From Lysinibacillus pakistanensis (GTDB lineage Bacteria; Bacillota; Bacilli; Bacillales_A; Planococcaceae), in contig BBDJ01000025.1 of assembly GCA_001312325.1 (NCBI GenBank), forward strand, positions 1 to 64,000: a DNA stretch of 64,000 nt, read 5' to 3'. Below the pieces are notes generated by a model, which saw nothing but the letters and a program-made list of their open reading frames with translations, ran no database searches and was not told the origin of the DNA. The stretch's first letter is position 1, and each line of letters starts with the position of its first letter. Both the position numbers and the translations under genes were made by a program. This document shows, one piece after another, positions 20,607 through 30,242 of this stretch.

Positions 20607-21618
20607 ATGGTGACAACCTCTATGAAAGTTGATTTTCATCAAAATTTTAATCATTTTTATCATGCATTCGAAATACTGAGTTCACAGGAAATACCACAGG
20701 ATTACATGTCTTTTCAGTCAAGTGTAAAAGATGGAGCTATTCATCGACTTAGCCTCGTCAGGATTTGGAAGTGGTCGTTTCTGATTATTCATTTTATAAA
20801 GAGCATCGAATGGATATGCTTACAGCCAAACCAATGGTAGAAATTAGTTTCTGTCTACAAGGAACAAGGGAAGTTCAAATTTCGGGTTGTACCTATGAAA
20901 TAACTGCAGGGACATGTTCATTACAATTTATTGAACAAATAGAGGCTAGCTTTTTATTCAATAAAAATGAAGCTTATCAAATGGTTGGTATTGGTATTCC
21001 AGTTTCAACCTTTAATCATTATATGGATAAGATAGATGGCAATGGTGAGAGTTCTATGAATTTTGATGAAGTTCTTAAAGGAACCCCCTATCGCCTCTTT
21101 CAGGAAAAAATTAATGCTATAGATACGCTTATTTTAAAGCAAATGCTGCATGGTATAGCTGCTAAAAAAATGACAAATTTAGAGCTTGAATATACTGTTT
21201 TACAACTGTTAATAAGAGCATTTCAAACTTTTCTCAGCCACCCTATTAATCAAACGGAATTCTCAAATAGTGACAGGGAAAAGATACGTCAAGCACAGGC
21301 CATTATAATTGAAAATATGATGAATCCACCATCCTTAATGGAATTGTCGCGTTTAATCGGATTAAATGATTTTAAGTTAAAAAAGGGTTTTAAAGAAATG
21401 TTTGGCACAACAGTGTTTGGCTATTTACGTGAGAAACGCTTAGAGAAGGCTAGTTATTTACTACAAAAGGCTCAATGAATGTAACAGAGGTTGCCAATGC
21501 AGTGGGCTATTCTAATCCAAGCCATTTTGCTGAAGCATTTAAGGGGAAGTATGGAATAAATCCTAGTGAGGTATTAAAGAAATTTTCTCAGCCTTTTACC
21601 GAGAGGAACCATCTATGA
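20607..21618 (+). CDS. PchR-like AraC transcriptional regulator 1, frameshifted
   Basis: Rebuilt length is about 337 residues. The N-terminal half is a ligand or sensor domain (MVEISFCLQGTREVQISG). The C-terminal HTH carries LMELSRLIGLNDFKLKKGFK and EMFGTTVFGYLREKRLEKA, the hallmark of PchR-type siderophore-responsive activators, ending VANAVGYSNPSHFAEAFK. Two indels, a lost G near 20765 and a lost A near 21473 (restoring QKGSMNVTEV), split it. In this family the cognate ferri-siderophore is the co-activator. It follows MFS transporter 1 and precedes a Btr-like regulator, each with its own Fur box. Confidence 0.83.
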
Positions 21619-21913
21619 AAAACGTAGAAGATCAGCTGAATAATGGGAGAAGAGTGACTTTTGGGTGAAAGATATTCGCTAGTTTCGATTGTTGTAGGAT
21701 GAGATTTCCCAGTCATAAAATGCAAACTAATGCCTTTCTCTGTTTTTAAAAAGGAGGAGCTGAGATGATACTATTGAATATTATTAATTCTTTAGAAAGG
21801 GATTAAACATAATTCATAAAGATGCCTAACTAGTTTGCTTTTTTTAAATTCTACTTCATTATAATGAAATTGATAATCAATATCAATTTGGCGTTTTAGG
21901 AGGATAGAAAAAG
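21619..21913 (+). other. intergenic region with a Fur box and a 12-codon ORF
   Basis: Contains AAAAAGGAGGAGCTGAG followed by ATG and 11 further codons (MILLNIINSLERD) at 21765-21806. A strong ribosome site before such a short peptide could mark a leader peptide or a decayed gene. No terminator or attenuator structure was evident. Confidence 0.3.
21868..21888 (+). promoter_or_regulatory. Fur box
   Basis: AATTGATAATCAATATCAATT, partially symmetric Fur-type hexamers 26 bp before the third Btr-like regulator. Confidence 0.7.
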
Positions 21914-23484
21914 ATGTCTATAGCAAACAGCCTACTTTCCCATATTTTTTATCAGCCTATACAAATAATTTATTTAGAAGATATGCTAGATACCTATAAA
22001 CATTCATCTCCATTACCATGTATCATTATCGTTTATGATGGTAGTGTTAGCTATACTCTTCAAAATCAGCAAATTGAGCTTCACGCTAGAACCATAATGT
22101 TTTGGGATCATATCAGTAATTTTCATATTCCCAATAATAGCAATGTGAATGGAATAGTCATCGAGTATCGCCCGTTTGGAGTAAGAGAATCCAACTTATT
22201 TCAAGAAATCTCCATGATTCAAGACTGTTCCTATAAGATTATGAGTCTGGCATTGGAAATAGAGAAGGAAGAAAAGGCTATTAAAAAAACGCACCCATTC
22301 CGCCTACAGAAGTTATTCGCTGACTTGTTAGAGACGATTTATACCGAATTAAATGAATCTATACAGCAAAAAGAAGAATCATGGATTGAAATAGCACTAG
22401 CATATATTCATTTACATTTTCAGGAAGAATTGACGCGTGAACAAATGGCGAAAAAGGCTCAGGTGAGTCCAGAACATTTTTCGCGCACATTTCTTAAGCA
22501 TACCGGTTATCCATTTACTAAATACTTAACTTTACTAAGAGTCCGTGAATCCCAAAAAAAGCTATTGATTGAAATGCCAAAATTGGATGACCTTGCGCGA
22601 GATGTTGGCTATCGAGAAGGTACCTATTTAAGTAGGAAATTTAAACAGCTCGTTGGTGTATCGCCTTCAGTTTATAATCAAAAATCGAAACGTGTTGTTG
22701 CCCTGAACACAAATCATACAGCATGTTTATTAGCTCTTGGGATTATGCCTGAATTAGGTGTATTTTCACCATATATTGAGAGCTTAAAGCCTGTTCCTCC
22801 TGTACATAAGCTAAAAGGTTATGAGTATGATGCTGCCACAATTTATGCAGAAATTATAGCAGCATGTCCAGACGTCATTATTAACTATACTGGTGAAAGA
22901 GAGAGAAAAGCATTCCTTTCGTTGGCACCTGTATTCGAGCTTCCGTGTATGCAGTTTAGCTGGCGAGAACAATTTCGCCTTATCGCAAGCATTGTTGATA
23001 AACAGGATTTAGTTGAAGAATGGCTTTATCAATATAATGAACAGATAGCGGACTATAATCATATCCTTGATCGACGGATTGGTCAAAGAGGTACTGCAAT
23101 TGTCTGGGAGATAGGTAGCCATGCAGCCTATTGTCTAGATAGTAGCTATGGTAGGGGGAGTCAAATATTATATGATGATTTAGGATTTAGTCGACCGAAT
23201 TCGATTGTTGGACAAAGTATTAGGGAATCTGGTTTTTTTTCCAGCAGAAATAGAAGAGCTTGTTTATTTTCCAGCAGATCATATTTTTATCACGGCTACT
23301 CCTAAGCAAGACTTTGAGAAAAAAACGTCTTATGCAGTTGCTACACTCAGAACAATGGTGGTCTATGGAGGCTGTACGCAGGAAACAAGTGTATTTTATC
23401 AATCAGTATGAGTTATTTTATGGATATGACCCATTGTCAACAGCCGCTCAGCTGAAAGAATTGATGAGAGTATTGACATCATAA
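21914..23484 (+). CDS. Btr-like AraC regulator fused to periplasmic-binding domain (copy 3), frameshifted
   Basis: About 523 residues when joined. N-terminal cupin-like sensor (IVYDGSVSYTLQNQQIELHA), AraC HTH at about residues 160-260 (LTREQMAKKAQVSPEHFSRT, DLARDVGYREGTYLSRKFKQ, GVSPSVYNQ), then a binding domain (VALNTNHTACLLALGIMPEL, ACPDVIINYTGERE, FFPAEIEELVYFPADHIFIT). Extra bases at T/A runs 23234-23241 and about 23318 shift the frame. AGGAGGATAG precedes the start and a Fur box lies upstream. The next gene, a siderophore-binding lipoprotein, follows in the same direction, giving another regulator-receptor pair. Confidence 0.85.
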
Positions 23485-23544
23485 AAGTACATGGAAATAG
23501 ATCACTTTCATGCATGGACATTTATAGTATACTCTTCTACAATA

Positions 23545-23563
23545 AATGAGAATAGTTATCATT
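23545..23563 (+). promoter_or_regulatory. Fur box
   Basis: AATGAGAATAGTTATCATT, 22 bp before lipoprotein 3. Confidence 0.8.
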
Positions 23564-23585
23564 TACGTTGTATGGAGGGATAATA

Positions 23586-24521
23586 TTGCTTTTACAAAGA
23601 AGAAAAATCATTGCTTCACTTTTTGTTGGATTACTGCTTCTGTTAACGGCTTGTGGAAATACGACAACCTCAGCCACTAAAGAGAGTGAATCAGCAGATA
23701 CAAAAAAAGGTACAAACTATGAATGGAGAAATTGAAATTCCCATAAACCCGAAGCGTATCGTTGCTGAAGAATATATTGCTACTTTAATCGTGTTAAATG
23801 AAAAGCCTATTGGTGCACCTGGATTAACACTTGAAAATTATTATTTAAAGGATGCTTTAAAAGGGGTTACGAGCATTGGCACCTATGGGAAGCCATCCAC
23901 AGAAAAAAATTATAGGCTTAAAACCAGATTTAATCATTACAGGCAATGGAGATAATTATGAGGCGTTAAGTAAAATTGCTCCAACCGTTGTGATTCCTTA
24001 TGGTGAATTAAAAAATGCACATGAAGAACTTACATACTTTGGTCAATTACTAGGCAAGGAGCAGGAAGCAAAGGAATGGCTAGCACAGTATGATCAAAAA
24101 ATTGCTGATGCTAAAGCACAGGTGGATGCGATAATACCAGCGGATGTAAGCTTTTCAATTATTGAAGATGCGGGCAAAAAACTGTATGTTTATGGTGATA
24201 ACTTTGGTCGTGGTGGACAGCCAGTTTATCAGGCACTCGGACGAAAGCCACCTGCAAAATTTGCCGATGAAATTATGGAAAAGCAGTGGGCAGAGATTTC
24301 AGAGGAGATGCTAACAGAATACGCAGGTGATTATATTATTTTGACAGCCGATACTCGAACGCTTGAGGATTTCAAGAAAGATCCAATTTGGAGTAGCTTA
24401 CCAGCAGTAAAAAAATGATCACCTTTATATCTGGCCAGAGGAACGTTCATGGTATTACGATCCAACTGCTGTCCTTGCTCAGGTTGAAGAATTAACCAAA
24501 TGGCTTACAAGTAAAAAGTAA
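23586..24521 (+). CDS. FecB-family siderophore-binding lipoprotein 3, frameshifted
   Basis: TTG start with GGAGGGA upstream; signal MLLQRRKIIASLFVGLLLLL with lipobox LTAC. The binding fold carries IEIPINPKRIVAEEYIATLI, GLKPDLIITGNGDN, LSKIAPTVVIPY and YAGDYIILTAD. Extra A residues in runs at about 23705, 23909 and 24413 break it into three; removing them yields about 310 residues ending WLTSKK. It follows its own Fur box, downstream of the copy-3 Btr-like regulator. Hydroxamate or catecholate specificity cannot be decided by eye. Confidence 0.86.
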
Positions 24522-24528
24522 GAAAGTG

Positions 24529-24565
24529 CTACTTCCTTGTTTATAAAACAGGGAAGTATTTTGCA
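24529..24565 (+). terminator. terminator after lipoprotein 3
   Basis: TACTTCCTTG / CAGGGAAGTA hairpin followed by TTTTG, 8 nt after the stop. Confidence 0.65.
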
Positions 24566-24566
24566 T

Positions 24567-24875
24567 ATCATGAATAGGTGGTATCTTCGTATTTTAAAAA
24601 AACAATGGTTTAACCCATCCTCTCATCACGAATGGGAATTAGGCTTTAACGGAGAGCCTTATTTTGTCATTTGATCAGTTGCCTGTACATAGGCTTCGTA
24701 CAAGTTGTTATTTCATGCTCTCTCAGGCATTGTGGGTAATTGAAGAAACTAGCAAAAAGTAAAAAGTTAATGCATAAACAAATAAATGACTATGATGAGG
24801 TTCCTAGTCTTCAGATTTTAATGGAATGAGCAGGATCATAATGAATGGAAGCAATAGTTACTTGATGACGAATAA
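24567..24875 (+). pseudogene. decayed YqcI/YcgG-like C-terminal remnant
   Basis: Stop-interrupted, frame-shifted matches to the C-terminal half of the YqcI/YcgG family appear in order: HHEWELGFNGEPYFVI (compare the family EPxFVV core), LPVHRLRTSCYFMLSQALWV, NDYDEVPSL, NEQDHNEWKQ and a terminal LLDDE. The N-terminal half is absent and the internal stops (TGA after YFVI, TAG after EWKQ) are not homopolymer errors, so this is true decay. YqcI/YcgG proteins are heme-binding-type proteins of uncertain role, reported near iron or siderophore genes. The assignment is from memory of the motif pattern. Confidence 0.5.
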
Positions 24876-24910
24876 AATTCATCAACATGTCCTTTTAACA
24901 CAAAAATGAA

Positions 24911-24943
24911 AAGCAGACCCAAAAACGAGTCTGCTTTTTTTCA
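24911..24943. terminator. bidirectional terminator
   Basis: AAAGCAGAC / GTCTGCTTT hairpin with a T-rich right flank and AAAA on the left. It separates the remnant from the convergent serine hydrolase. Confidence 0.8.
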
Positions 24944-24977
24944 ATTTGGATGATCCAAAAGCCTCTTAGTAGGCTAA

Positions 24978-26008
24978 TTAAAAATGTTTACTGACTTTTG
25001 TGATTAACTGGGCGGCTACATTATGACCTACAATTTGATTAACCGTTCCTGTAAAATAAAGATCCTTTTTCGGTAAATAAAACGCAAATGCCCCAGATTG
25101 TCCCCAATGACCGATTAATCCATCTTTAAAGGAAAAAAAGAGAGATCGGCTGTTTTGCTATGCCTATTCCATAATAAAATTGTCCAGGAACAAAGAGGAA
25201 ATTAAAGCTATTTAATAATTCATTAAAATCACTTTTCGGAAAAAGTTTACCGTTAAAGAATGCTCTTACAAAAATCATTGATTCCTTAGCTGTAGAGATA
25301 ATACCTCCCTCTGCAGGTATAGAAGACATGTATTGAGGAACATGGAGTTGCTTGGATTTGTAATTTAGTGGCAGGGGTTTTAAATCATTGCTATCCTCAT
25401 AAACATAGGTATGCTTAAGATTTAATTCATCAAAAATAAATTCCTTAAATACTTCCTGAATTGATTTTCCTGTAATCGTTTTAATAATTTCACCCAAAAT
25501 CTGATAATTCGTATCAGAATAATGTGCCTTTCCTTTTTGTCCAGGCTTAAATTTTGGTTTCATTTGTTTCACAGAATGAATTGTTTTATCAAAAGGCCAG
25601 GATTGATCCTTGCCATTTACTAATTCTAAAAAAAACCTCAGAAGTAAAATAGTCTGGAATTCCTGAAGTATTAGACATCAAATGTTTGATTGTAATATCA
25701 TTTGAATAGTCAATCTCTTTAAACACATGAATTCGACTTACTACATCTTTAGAAAGATATTTTGAGATTTTATCATCTAAATTTATCTTATTTTCTGCCC
25801 TTAGCCTCAAGATGCTTGCTGTAATATATAATTTCGTGACACTTGCAAGAAAATATGGGTGATCATCCTCCATATTGCCTGCACTAGACACTTGAGAAAA
25901 TGAGTTATCCCCTTTTTCTACACATAACACGACACTCACAATATTCTTTTTTTTAACTGCCTGAGCGACTAGCTCATCCAATGTCGATTGATTGATAGCA
26001 TTGTTCAT
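24978..26008 (-). CDS. serine beta-lactamase-like hydrolase (family S12), frameshifted
   Basis: About 340 residues. Catalytic motifs of the class C / D-Ala-D-Ala carboxypeptidase fold are present: SxxK in FLASVTKLY (Ser about 58), YxN-like YSDTNYQILG, and HxG in GHWGQSGAFAFY near the C-terminus. No signal peptide is visible. Extra T residues near 25134-25140 and 25629-25636 split it; removal restores EVFLELVNGKDQSWPF and LFSFKDGLIGHWG. Such enzymes include esterases and peptidases that are not antibiotic resistance factors. It sits between iron genes, but lacks an evident Fur box. Confidence 0.82.
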
Positions 26009-26144
26009 TGTAAAAGGCTCCTTTCTAAAAGTTTCTTTTACACACTATCTACATATACGCTTTACTCCATGAGATGTTTCATCTGAATAATTACAATGAC
26101 ATTTATTCATTAAATAAACAATTAGGTTTCATTGTTGATTGTTT

Positions 26145-26589
26145 ATCTTCATTCAGCAAATGTATTTTGTATCGAAAGCATAGAGGCAGCAACAGATACA
26201 GAAGTCTCCTATCTCTATATGTGGTGAGATGAATGTGAATTTAAGCTTCTTTTCAGCGGGTGTCCAAACATCCACTGGAATAGAGGAACTCAGTTTAAGA
26301 ACGCCACGTCCTGTTGCAATTTATCTATGCGAAAGCGAAGCGACAGCAACACGGTTTTATCTGTGCGAAAGCGAAGCGACAGCAACACGGTTTTATCTGT
26401 GCGAAAGCGAAGCGACAGCAACACGGTTTTATCTGTGCGAAAGCGAAGCGACAGCAACACGGTTTTATCTGTGCGAAAGCGAAGCGACAGCAACACGGTT
26501 TTATCTGTGCGAAAGCGAAGCGACAGCAACAAATGTTTTCTGTAGCGAAAGCAAAGCGACAGCAACAATTACGCCAAGGCGAAATTGAT
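26145..26589. repeat. dispersed structured repeat, copy A, with internal 36-bp tandem array
   Basis: The left part (26145-26310) matches 51267-51450 and 58690-58820 in this window. It contains two potential hairpins: GTCTCC...GGTGAGA and TTCAGCGGGTGT...ACATCCACTGG. The right part holds about six copies of a 36-bp unit that differ hardly at all, and ends in a block (CAACAATTACGCCAAGGCG) also found at the end of copy B. The unit is a multiple of three and open in several frames, producing spurious repetitive ORFs on both strands; I do not call them genes. Confidence 0.85.
26315..26570. repeat. 36-bp tandem repeat array
   Basis: Unit TTTTATCTGTGCGAAAGCGA plus AGCGACAGCAACACGG, 36 bp, in about 6.5 head-to-tail copies with the first and last degenerate. 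There are no unique spacers, so it is not a CRISPR array. Confidence 0.92.
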
Positions 26590-26620
26590 TGACAACGACA
26601 AAATAAAGATGAAAAAAGAT

Positions 26621-26667
26621 AAAAGCTGCTTATTAGTTTTTTAATTACTAGAAAGGCAGCTTTTTTT
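26621..26667. terminator. probable terminator
   Basis: AAAAGCTGCTT / AAGGCAGCTTTTTTT arms enclosing AGTTTTTTAATTACT. It is downstream of the repeat and beyond the 3' end of the minus-strand MFS gene. Confidence 0.55.
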
Positions 26668-26743
26668 GAATAAAAATGATGAAATAATTATACAAGAGAT
26701 GCTTTGTTATCACTTGTCTCTTTCTTTGCAGTATGGTCAATGA

Positions 26744-27918
26744 CTAAGCCTTATGTGAGGAATATACAAATATAATTAGTAGGAGACTGATTGTAATGCA
26801 AATCCAATAAGGTGTATCTGGATGTATACGATATAACTCTGTCCCAACAATTGGTGCAACTAATGAACCTATTCCAGTAGCAACTGCTGTTAAACCGCCA
26901 GCCGCACCCTGATTTTCCTTTCCGGCTGCCAGGGAAATGCCAGCTGTATAACCTGACATTAGAAAACCTCCACCAATGCCAAACAGCATAAAGGCAATAA
27001 CAAATCCAGCTAAATGATTCCACTCGATTAATAGGACAAACCCAAGTAGAAGTATAGGCAAACCGATACGGACCAGTCTACGTGGTGAATACTGTCGTTT
27101 TTGAATAATAGTTATTTGCACAAGCGCCATCATTAAACCAACGGCAAACATACCAATACCTACCCAGATTGCTGTTTCCTTAGAATCTAATGAAAATCGA
27201 TCCTGTATAAAAAAATCCAGATGTTACTTGAAGCATAACAATCATTGACATAACACTCGTAGCAATAAGTAGATAGGAACGAAGACCACTAGTTGTTAAT
27301 TTAATCTTATTGCGTTTATTGGCTACTACGGTCGGCTCTGCTTTAGGAATGTGTATAGCTATCAAAATAACAGCGATTAATGCAAGAATAGCTGTGATAA
27401 TGACTGGGAAAATTAGATTAATTGTTGATAGAAGTGCTCCTAGGGCAGGGCCAATAATAAAGCCAATGCCTGTAGCTGCACCTATCATCGCCATACCTGC
27501 TGATCTTTCTTGCACAGAAGTGATATCTGCCATCAATGCTTGTGAGGATGATGAAATTGCTGGGAAAAAGAAGCCAAACATAATCCTCGAGCTAAGTAAT
27601 AGGATGAACACGACATTGATTGGTAATAAATCCTTCATCCCCATCCATCCTAAAAAGGCGAAAAAGGCTAAACTAAATGAGAAACCAACAAATCCAATCA
27701 CCATGACCTTTTTCCGACCTATTCGATCACTTTGTACTCCCCAGAAAGGAGCCGCTAGTAATAATACTAAGGCAGCGATAGAAATAACAATTCCAGCGTG
27801 TCTTTCCTGAAGTCCTATCTCTCGAATTAAAGGTGCAAGAATTGGGATAATAACCCCGAATCCGATATAACAAATAATCATTGATAAAAAAATTACTTTT
27901 TTTTGGTTGCAAGTCCAT
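26744..27918 (-). CDS. Fur-controlled MFS transporter 2 (TCR/Tet-like), frameshifted
   Basis: About 390 residues, 12 helices. Start at 27918 with AAAGGAGG. Drug-proton antiporter motif A appears as FWGVQSDRIGRKKVMVIGF after helix 2, with motif C-like GFIIGPALGALL in helix 5. Extra bases at 27895-27902 and 27207-27213 split it; corrected, it reads MDLQPKKVIFLSMIICYIGF and SGFFIQDRFSLDSKE. A Fur palindrome overlaps the leader. Fur control and neighbours favour siderophore export, as for YmfD-like exporters, but drug efflux cannot be excluded. Confidence 0.83.
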
Positions 27919-27928
27919 TCCTCCTTTA

Positions 27929-27947
27929 TTGATGATAATTATCAATT
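27929..27947. promoter_or_regulatory. Fur box
   Basis: TTGATGATAATTATCAATT, containing the palindrome TGATAATTATCA, just upstream of MFS transporter 2. Confidence 0.82.
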
Positions 27948-28092
27948 AAGGTAGTGGAGGTTGCCACTCTGTAAAGGATTTTCTTTAACGGTAAATGGAT
28001 TTTTTTAACAACAGTTTTAACAAAAAAATCCGTCTACTAGTATAAATAATCCCGGAAATGGTAGAAAGAAAAAAATTTTTATATAAATTTAA

Positions 28093-28115
28093 TAATGATA
28101 TTGATTATCATTTTC
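28093..28115 (+). promoter_or_regulatory. Fur box
   Basis: TGATATTGATTATCATTTTC, overlapping Fur hexamers 24 bp before lipoprotein 4. Confidence 0.75.
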
Positions 28116-28138
28116 AATAATTGAGGAGGAATAAATAG

Positions 28139-29086
28139 ATGTGTAGATTGAAAAATTATAAATATATTTTTGCTTTTCTCTGTTTACTACTGATGGTGAC
28201 AGGATGTGCTAAGAAAACAACAGGAGTAGATAGGAAAGGGGCTTCTAATTCTACAGTGGAACAGACTCAGTATCCAAAAATAATTCACCATTTAGAAGGC
28301 AGTACAACTATTGATAAAAAGCCCGAAAGAATTGCGACACCCTACATATCCTTTGTAGATTATTTAGCTGTTTTAGGTGTTTTTCCAATTGCTGGTCAAG
28401 GGATTGGTACTATTCAGAGAAATTTCCCTTACTTAAATGAGTTAATAAAAAATCATACAATTATAGATCTTGGTCAGGAAGTAGATATTGAAAAGGTACT
28501 TGCTGTTAAACCAGATTTGATTATTGCGGCAGATGATATGAGCGACAAATACGAACAATTATCTAAAATAGCTCCAACAGTGATTTTGCCACAAGCCGGC
28601 GATTGGAGAGAAACATTAATGCAAATGGGTGAAATTGTTGGAGCTGAAGAAAAAGTAAGAAAAGTACTAGTAGATTTTGATGAAAAAACAGCTAGGTACA
28701 AACAAGAACTTAGTAAGCATAGTAATGAAACTGTATTGTTTACAATGTACCAGGGGAAAGAAAATTTTGTCACATGGGATATAGAAAGATTTGAATCCTT
28801 TTATAATGGACTAGGATTAAAGCCAGTTCCAGAGGCTGAAAAAGGGGGAACCATAAGTCTAGAAGGTCTAGGTAAATTAAATCCCGATCATATTTTCGTT
28901 GTGAATAATTGGCAAACACCAATTGCAGGTGGTGTTGAAAAAGATTTGGAACATAACGCCGTTTGGTCAAGTTTAAACGCAGTTAAAAATAAGCAAGTTT
29001 ATTACTTAGATGATCCATCTTTACCTGGTCCATTAGCTCTAGCCAAAATAAAAGGAATTGAAGATATTTATAATGCATTAAAATAG
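28139..29086 (+). CDS. FecB-family siderophore-binding lipoprotein 4
   Basis: Intact, 315 residues. Signal with lipobox VTGC (Cys about 23) and a class III binding fold: DKKPERIATPYISFVDYLAV, LAVKPDLIIAADDM, LSKIAPTVILPQ, LNPDHIFVVNNW, VYYLDDPSLPGPLALAKI. AGGAGGAATAAATAG precedes the ATG. A Fur box lies upstream and a terminator downstream, so it is a single-gene transcript. The convergent neighbour is a PchR-like regulator, a plausible controller. Confidence 0.9.
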   Translation: MCRLKNYKYIFAFLCLLLMVTGCAKKTTGVDRKGASNSTVEQTQYPKIIHHLEGSTTIDKKPERIATPYISFVDYLAVLGVFPIAGQGIGTIQRNFPYLNELIKNHTIIDLGQEVDIEKVLAVKPDLIIAADDMSDKYEQLSKIAPTVILPQAGDWRETLMQMGEIVGAEEKVRKVLVDFDEKTARYKQELSKHSNETVLFTMYQGKENFVTWDIERFESFYNGLGLKPVPEAEKGGTISLEGLGKLNPDHIFVVNNWQTPIAGGVEKDLEHNAVWSSLNAVKNKQVYYLDDPSLPGPLALAKIKGIEDIYNALK

Positions 29087-29095
29087 GACAATGTA

Positions 29096-29135
29096 AAAAT
29101 CTCTCAATGATTGAAAAATCTTGAGAGAATTTTTA
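29096..29135. terminator. bidirectional terminator
   Basis: CTCTCAA / TTGAGAG hairpin flanked by AAAAAT and ATTTTT between convergent lipoprotein 4 and PchR-like regulator 2. Confidence 0.8.
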
Positions 29136-29149
29136 AGAATGATTATTTT

Positions 29150-30099
29150 TTATTTTTTTAATATTTCACTAGGGTTATAACCAAATGTTTTACGAAATAA
29201 TGTAGCAAAATGACTTAAATTTTGATACCCAACCATTAGTGCTGTTTCACTGACATTAGCTTTTCCTTGCTCTAAAATATTTCGTGCTTCAAGCATCCGC
29301 AAATTTCTAACATAGCCGAAGACCGTTGTACCAAATAATTCTTTAAACCCGTATTTTAATTTGTAGTCATTTAAACCAATCTTTTTCGAAAGTGCTAAAA
29401 TGCTAGGAGGATATCTCCAGCAATTATTTAAAATCTCTTTTGCATGATAGAGAGCATGAATATCACTTTCATTAAGCTTCGTGGCGGCTTTCTTCTTTTT
29501 CTCTTCAAGCTCTATGCCATTTAAATGAAGGGTTAACAATTCAAGTGCTTTCCCTTCTATATAAAGCTGTTTCAGCATGCCTGTATAAGGACAATTCTTT
29601 ATTTGTTCGATTAGTCGATGAATGTAAGAGGGATTGAATATTTGCTGACAAAAAAAACGATTGCTCAAAAAGGTGTTTATTTTCTGCGATTAATTGTTTG
29701 AAGTGTCTTAAATCTATACGTAATTCCATCATGACTACTTTTTCCTTTGGCGTCAGCTCTGAATATATTTTGGTGTTTTGAACAAATAGAAAATTGGAGG
29801 TGTTGGCTGCTAAGCTAAATTCTTTTCCATTTGTTGCCCAAAATCCATCACCAGATAGTGGATAGAACAATTCAAGATGAGGATAACGAACGTTACAGCT
29901 TAAAGATAGGGGCTCATTCGTTTGAGCTTGAAACCAATTCATTTCCATACCTACTCTTAAAAGCTGTCTTTCAATATTACCTGAGCCATTATGGATAGGT
30001 AAACTATAGGTTTTTTTGATTGGATGGCATGATCAACTGTCTGCATTCAATTTCGCTATAGAGTGAGTCTAGATCATTTGTATCGATGTTTAAATTCAA
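29150..30099 (-). CDS. PchR-like AraC transcriptional regulator 2, frameshifted
   Basis: About 315 residues after joining three pieces; breaks at A/T runs near 29650 and 30010. TTG start at 30099 with AAGGAGCG upstream. The C-terminal HTH (LALSKKIGLNDYKLKYGFKE, LFGTTVFGYVRNLRMLEA, ALMVGYQNLSHFATLFRKTF, GYNPSEILKK) is clearly paralogous to regulator 1 at 20607-21618 and carries the PchR-type signature. A Fur box lies upstream. It is likely to activate a siderophore locus when the ferric ligand binds its N-terminal half. Confidence 0.82.
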
Positions 30100-30160
30100 T
30101 TCTTAAACGCTCCTTAAGTAATAAGATATAGTAAAAAAATTTCTTATTATATCCACTATA

Positions 30161-30177
30161 AATGAGAATTGTTTTCA
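30161..30177 (-). promoter_or_regulatory. Fur box
   Basis: AATGAGAATTGTTTTCA, a weaker Fur match about 60 bp before PchR-like regulator 2. Confidence 0.6.
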
Positions 30178-30215
30178 GTGCAAATAAGGATGGTATAACT
30201 TATAGAAACAAAAAG

Positions 30216-30242
30216 AAAAAGGGGAATGAGTACCCCTTTTAT
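30216..30242 (-). terminator. terminator after feoB
   Basis: AAAAGGGG / CCCCTTTT hairpin with loop AATGAGTA directly at the feoB stop. Confidence 0.65.

Noticed and set aside
25126..26008. Beta-lactamase resistance gene
   Set aside because: Only the general S12 fold motifs are present, with no signal peptide; many such proteins are esterases or peptidases.
26315..26570. CRISPR-like array
   Set aside because: The 36-bp units are directly adjacent with no unique spacers, and no cas genes are present.
26229..26592. Repetitive ORFs on both strands as a real protein
   Set aside because: All arise from the 36-bp noncoding repeat, are open in several frames, and lack ribosome sites or domain structure.
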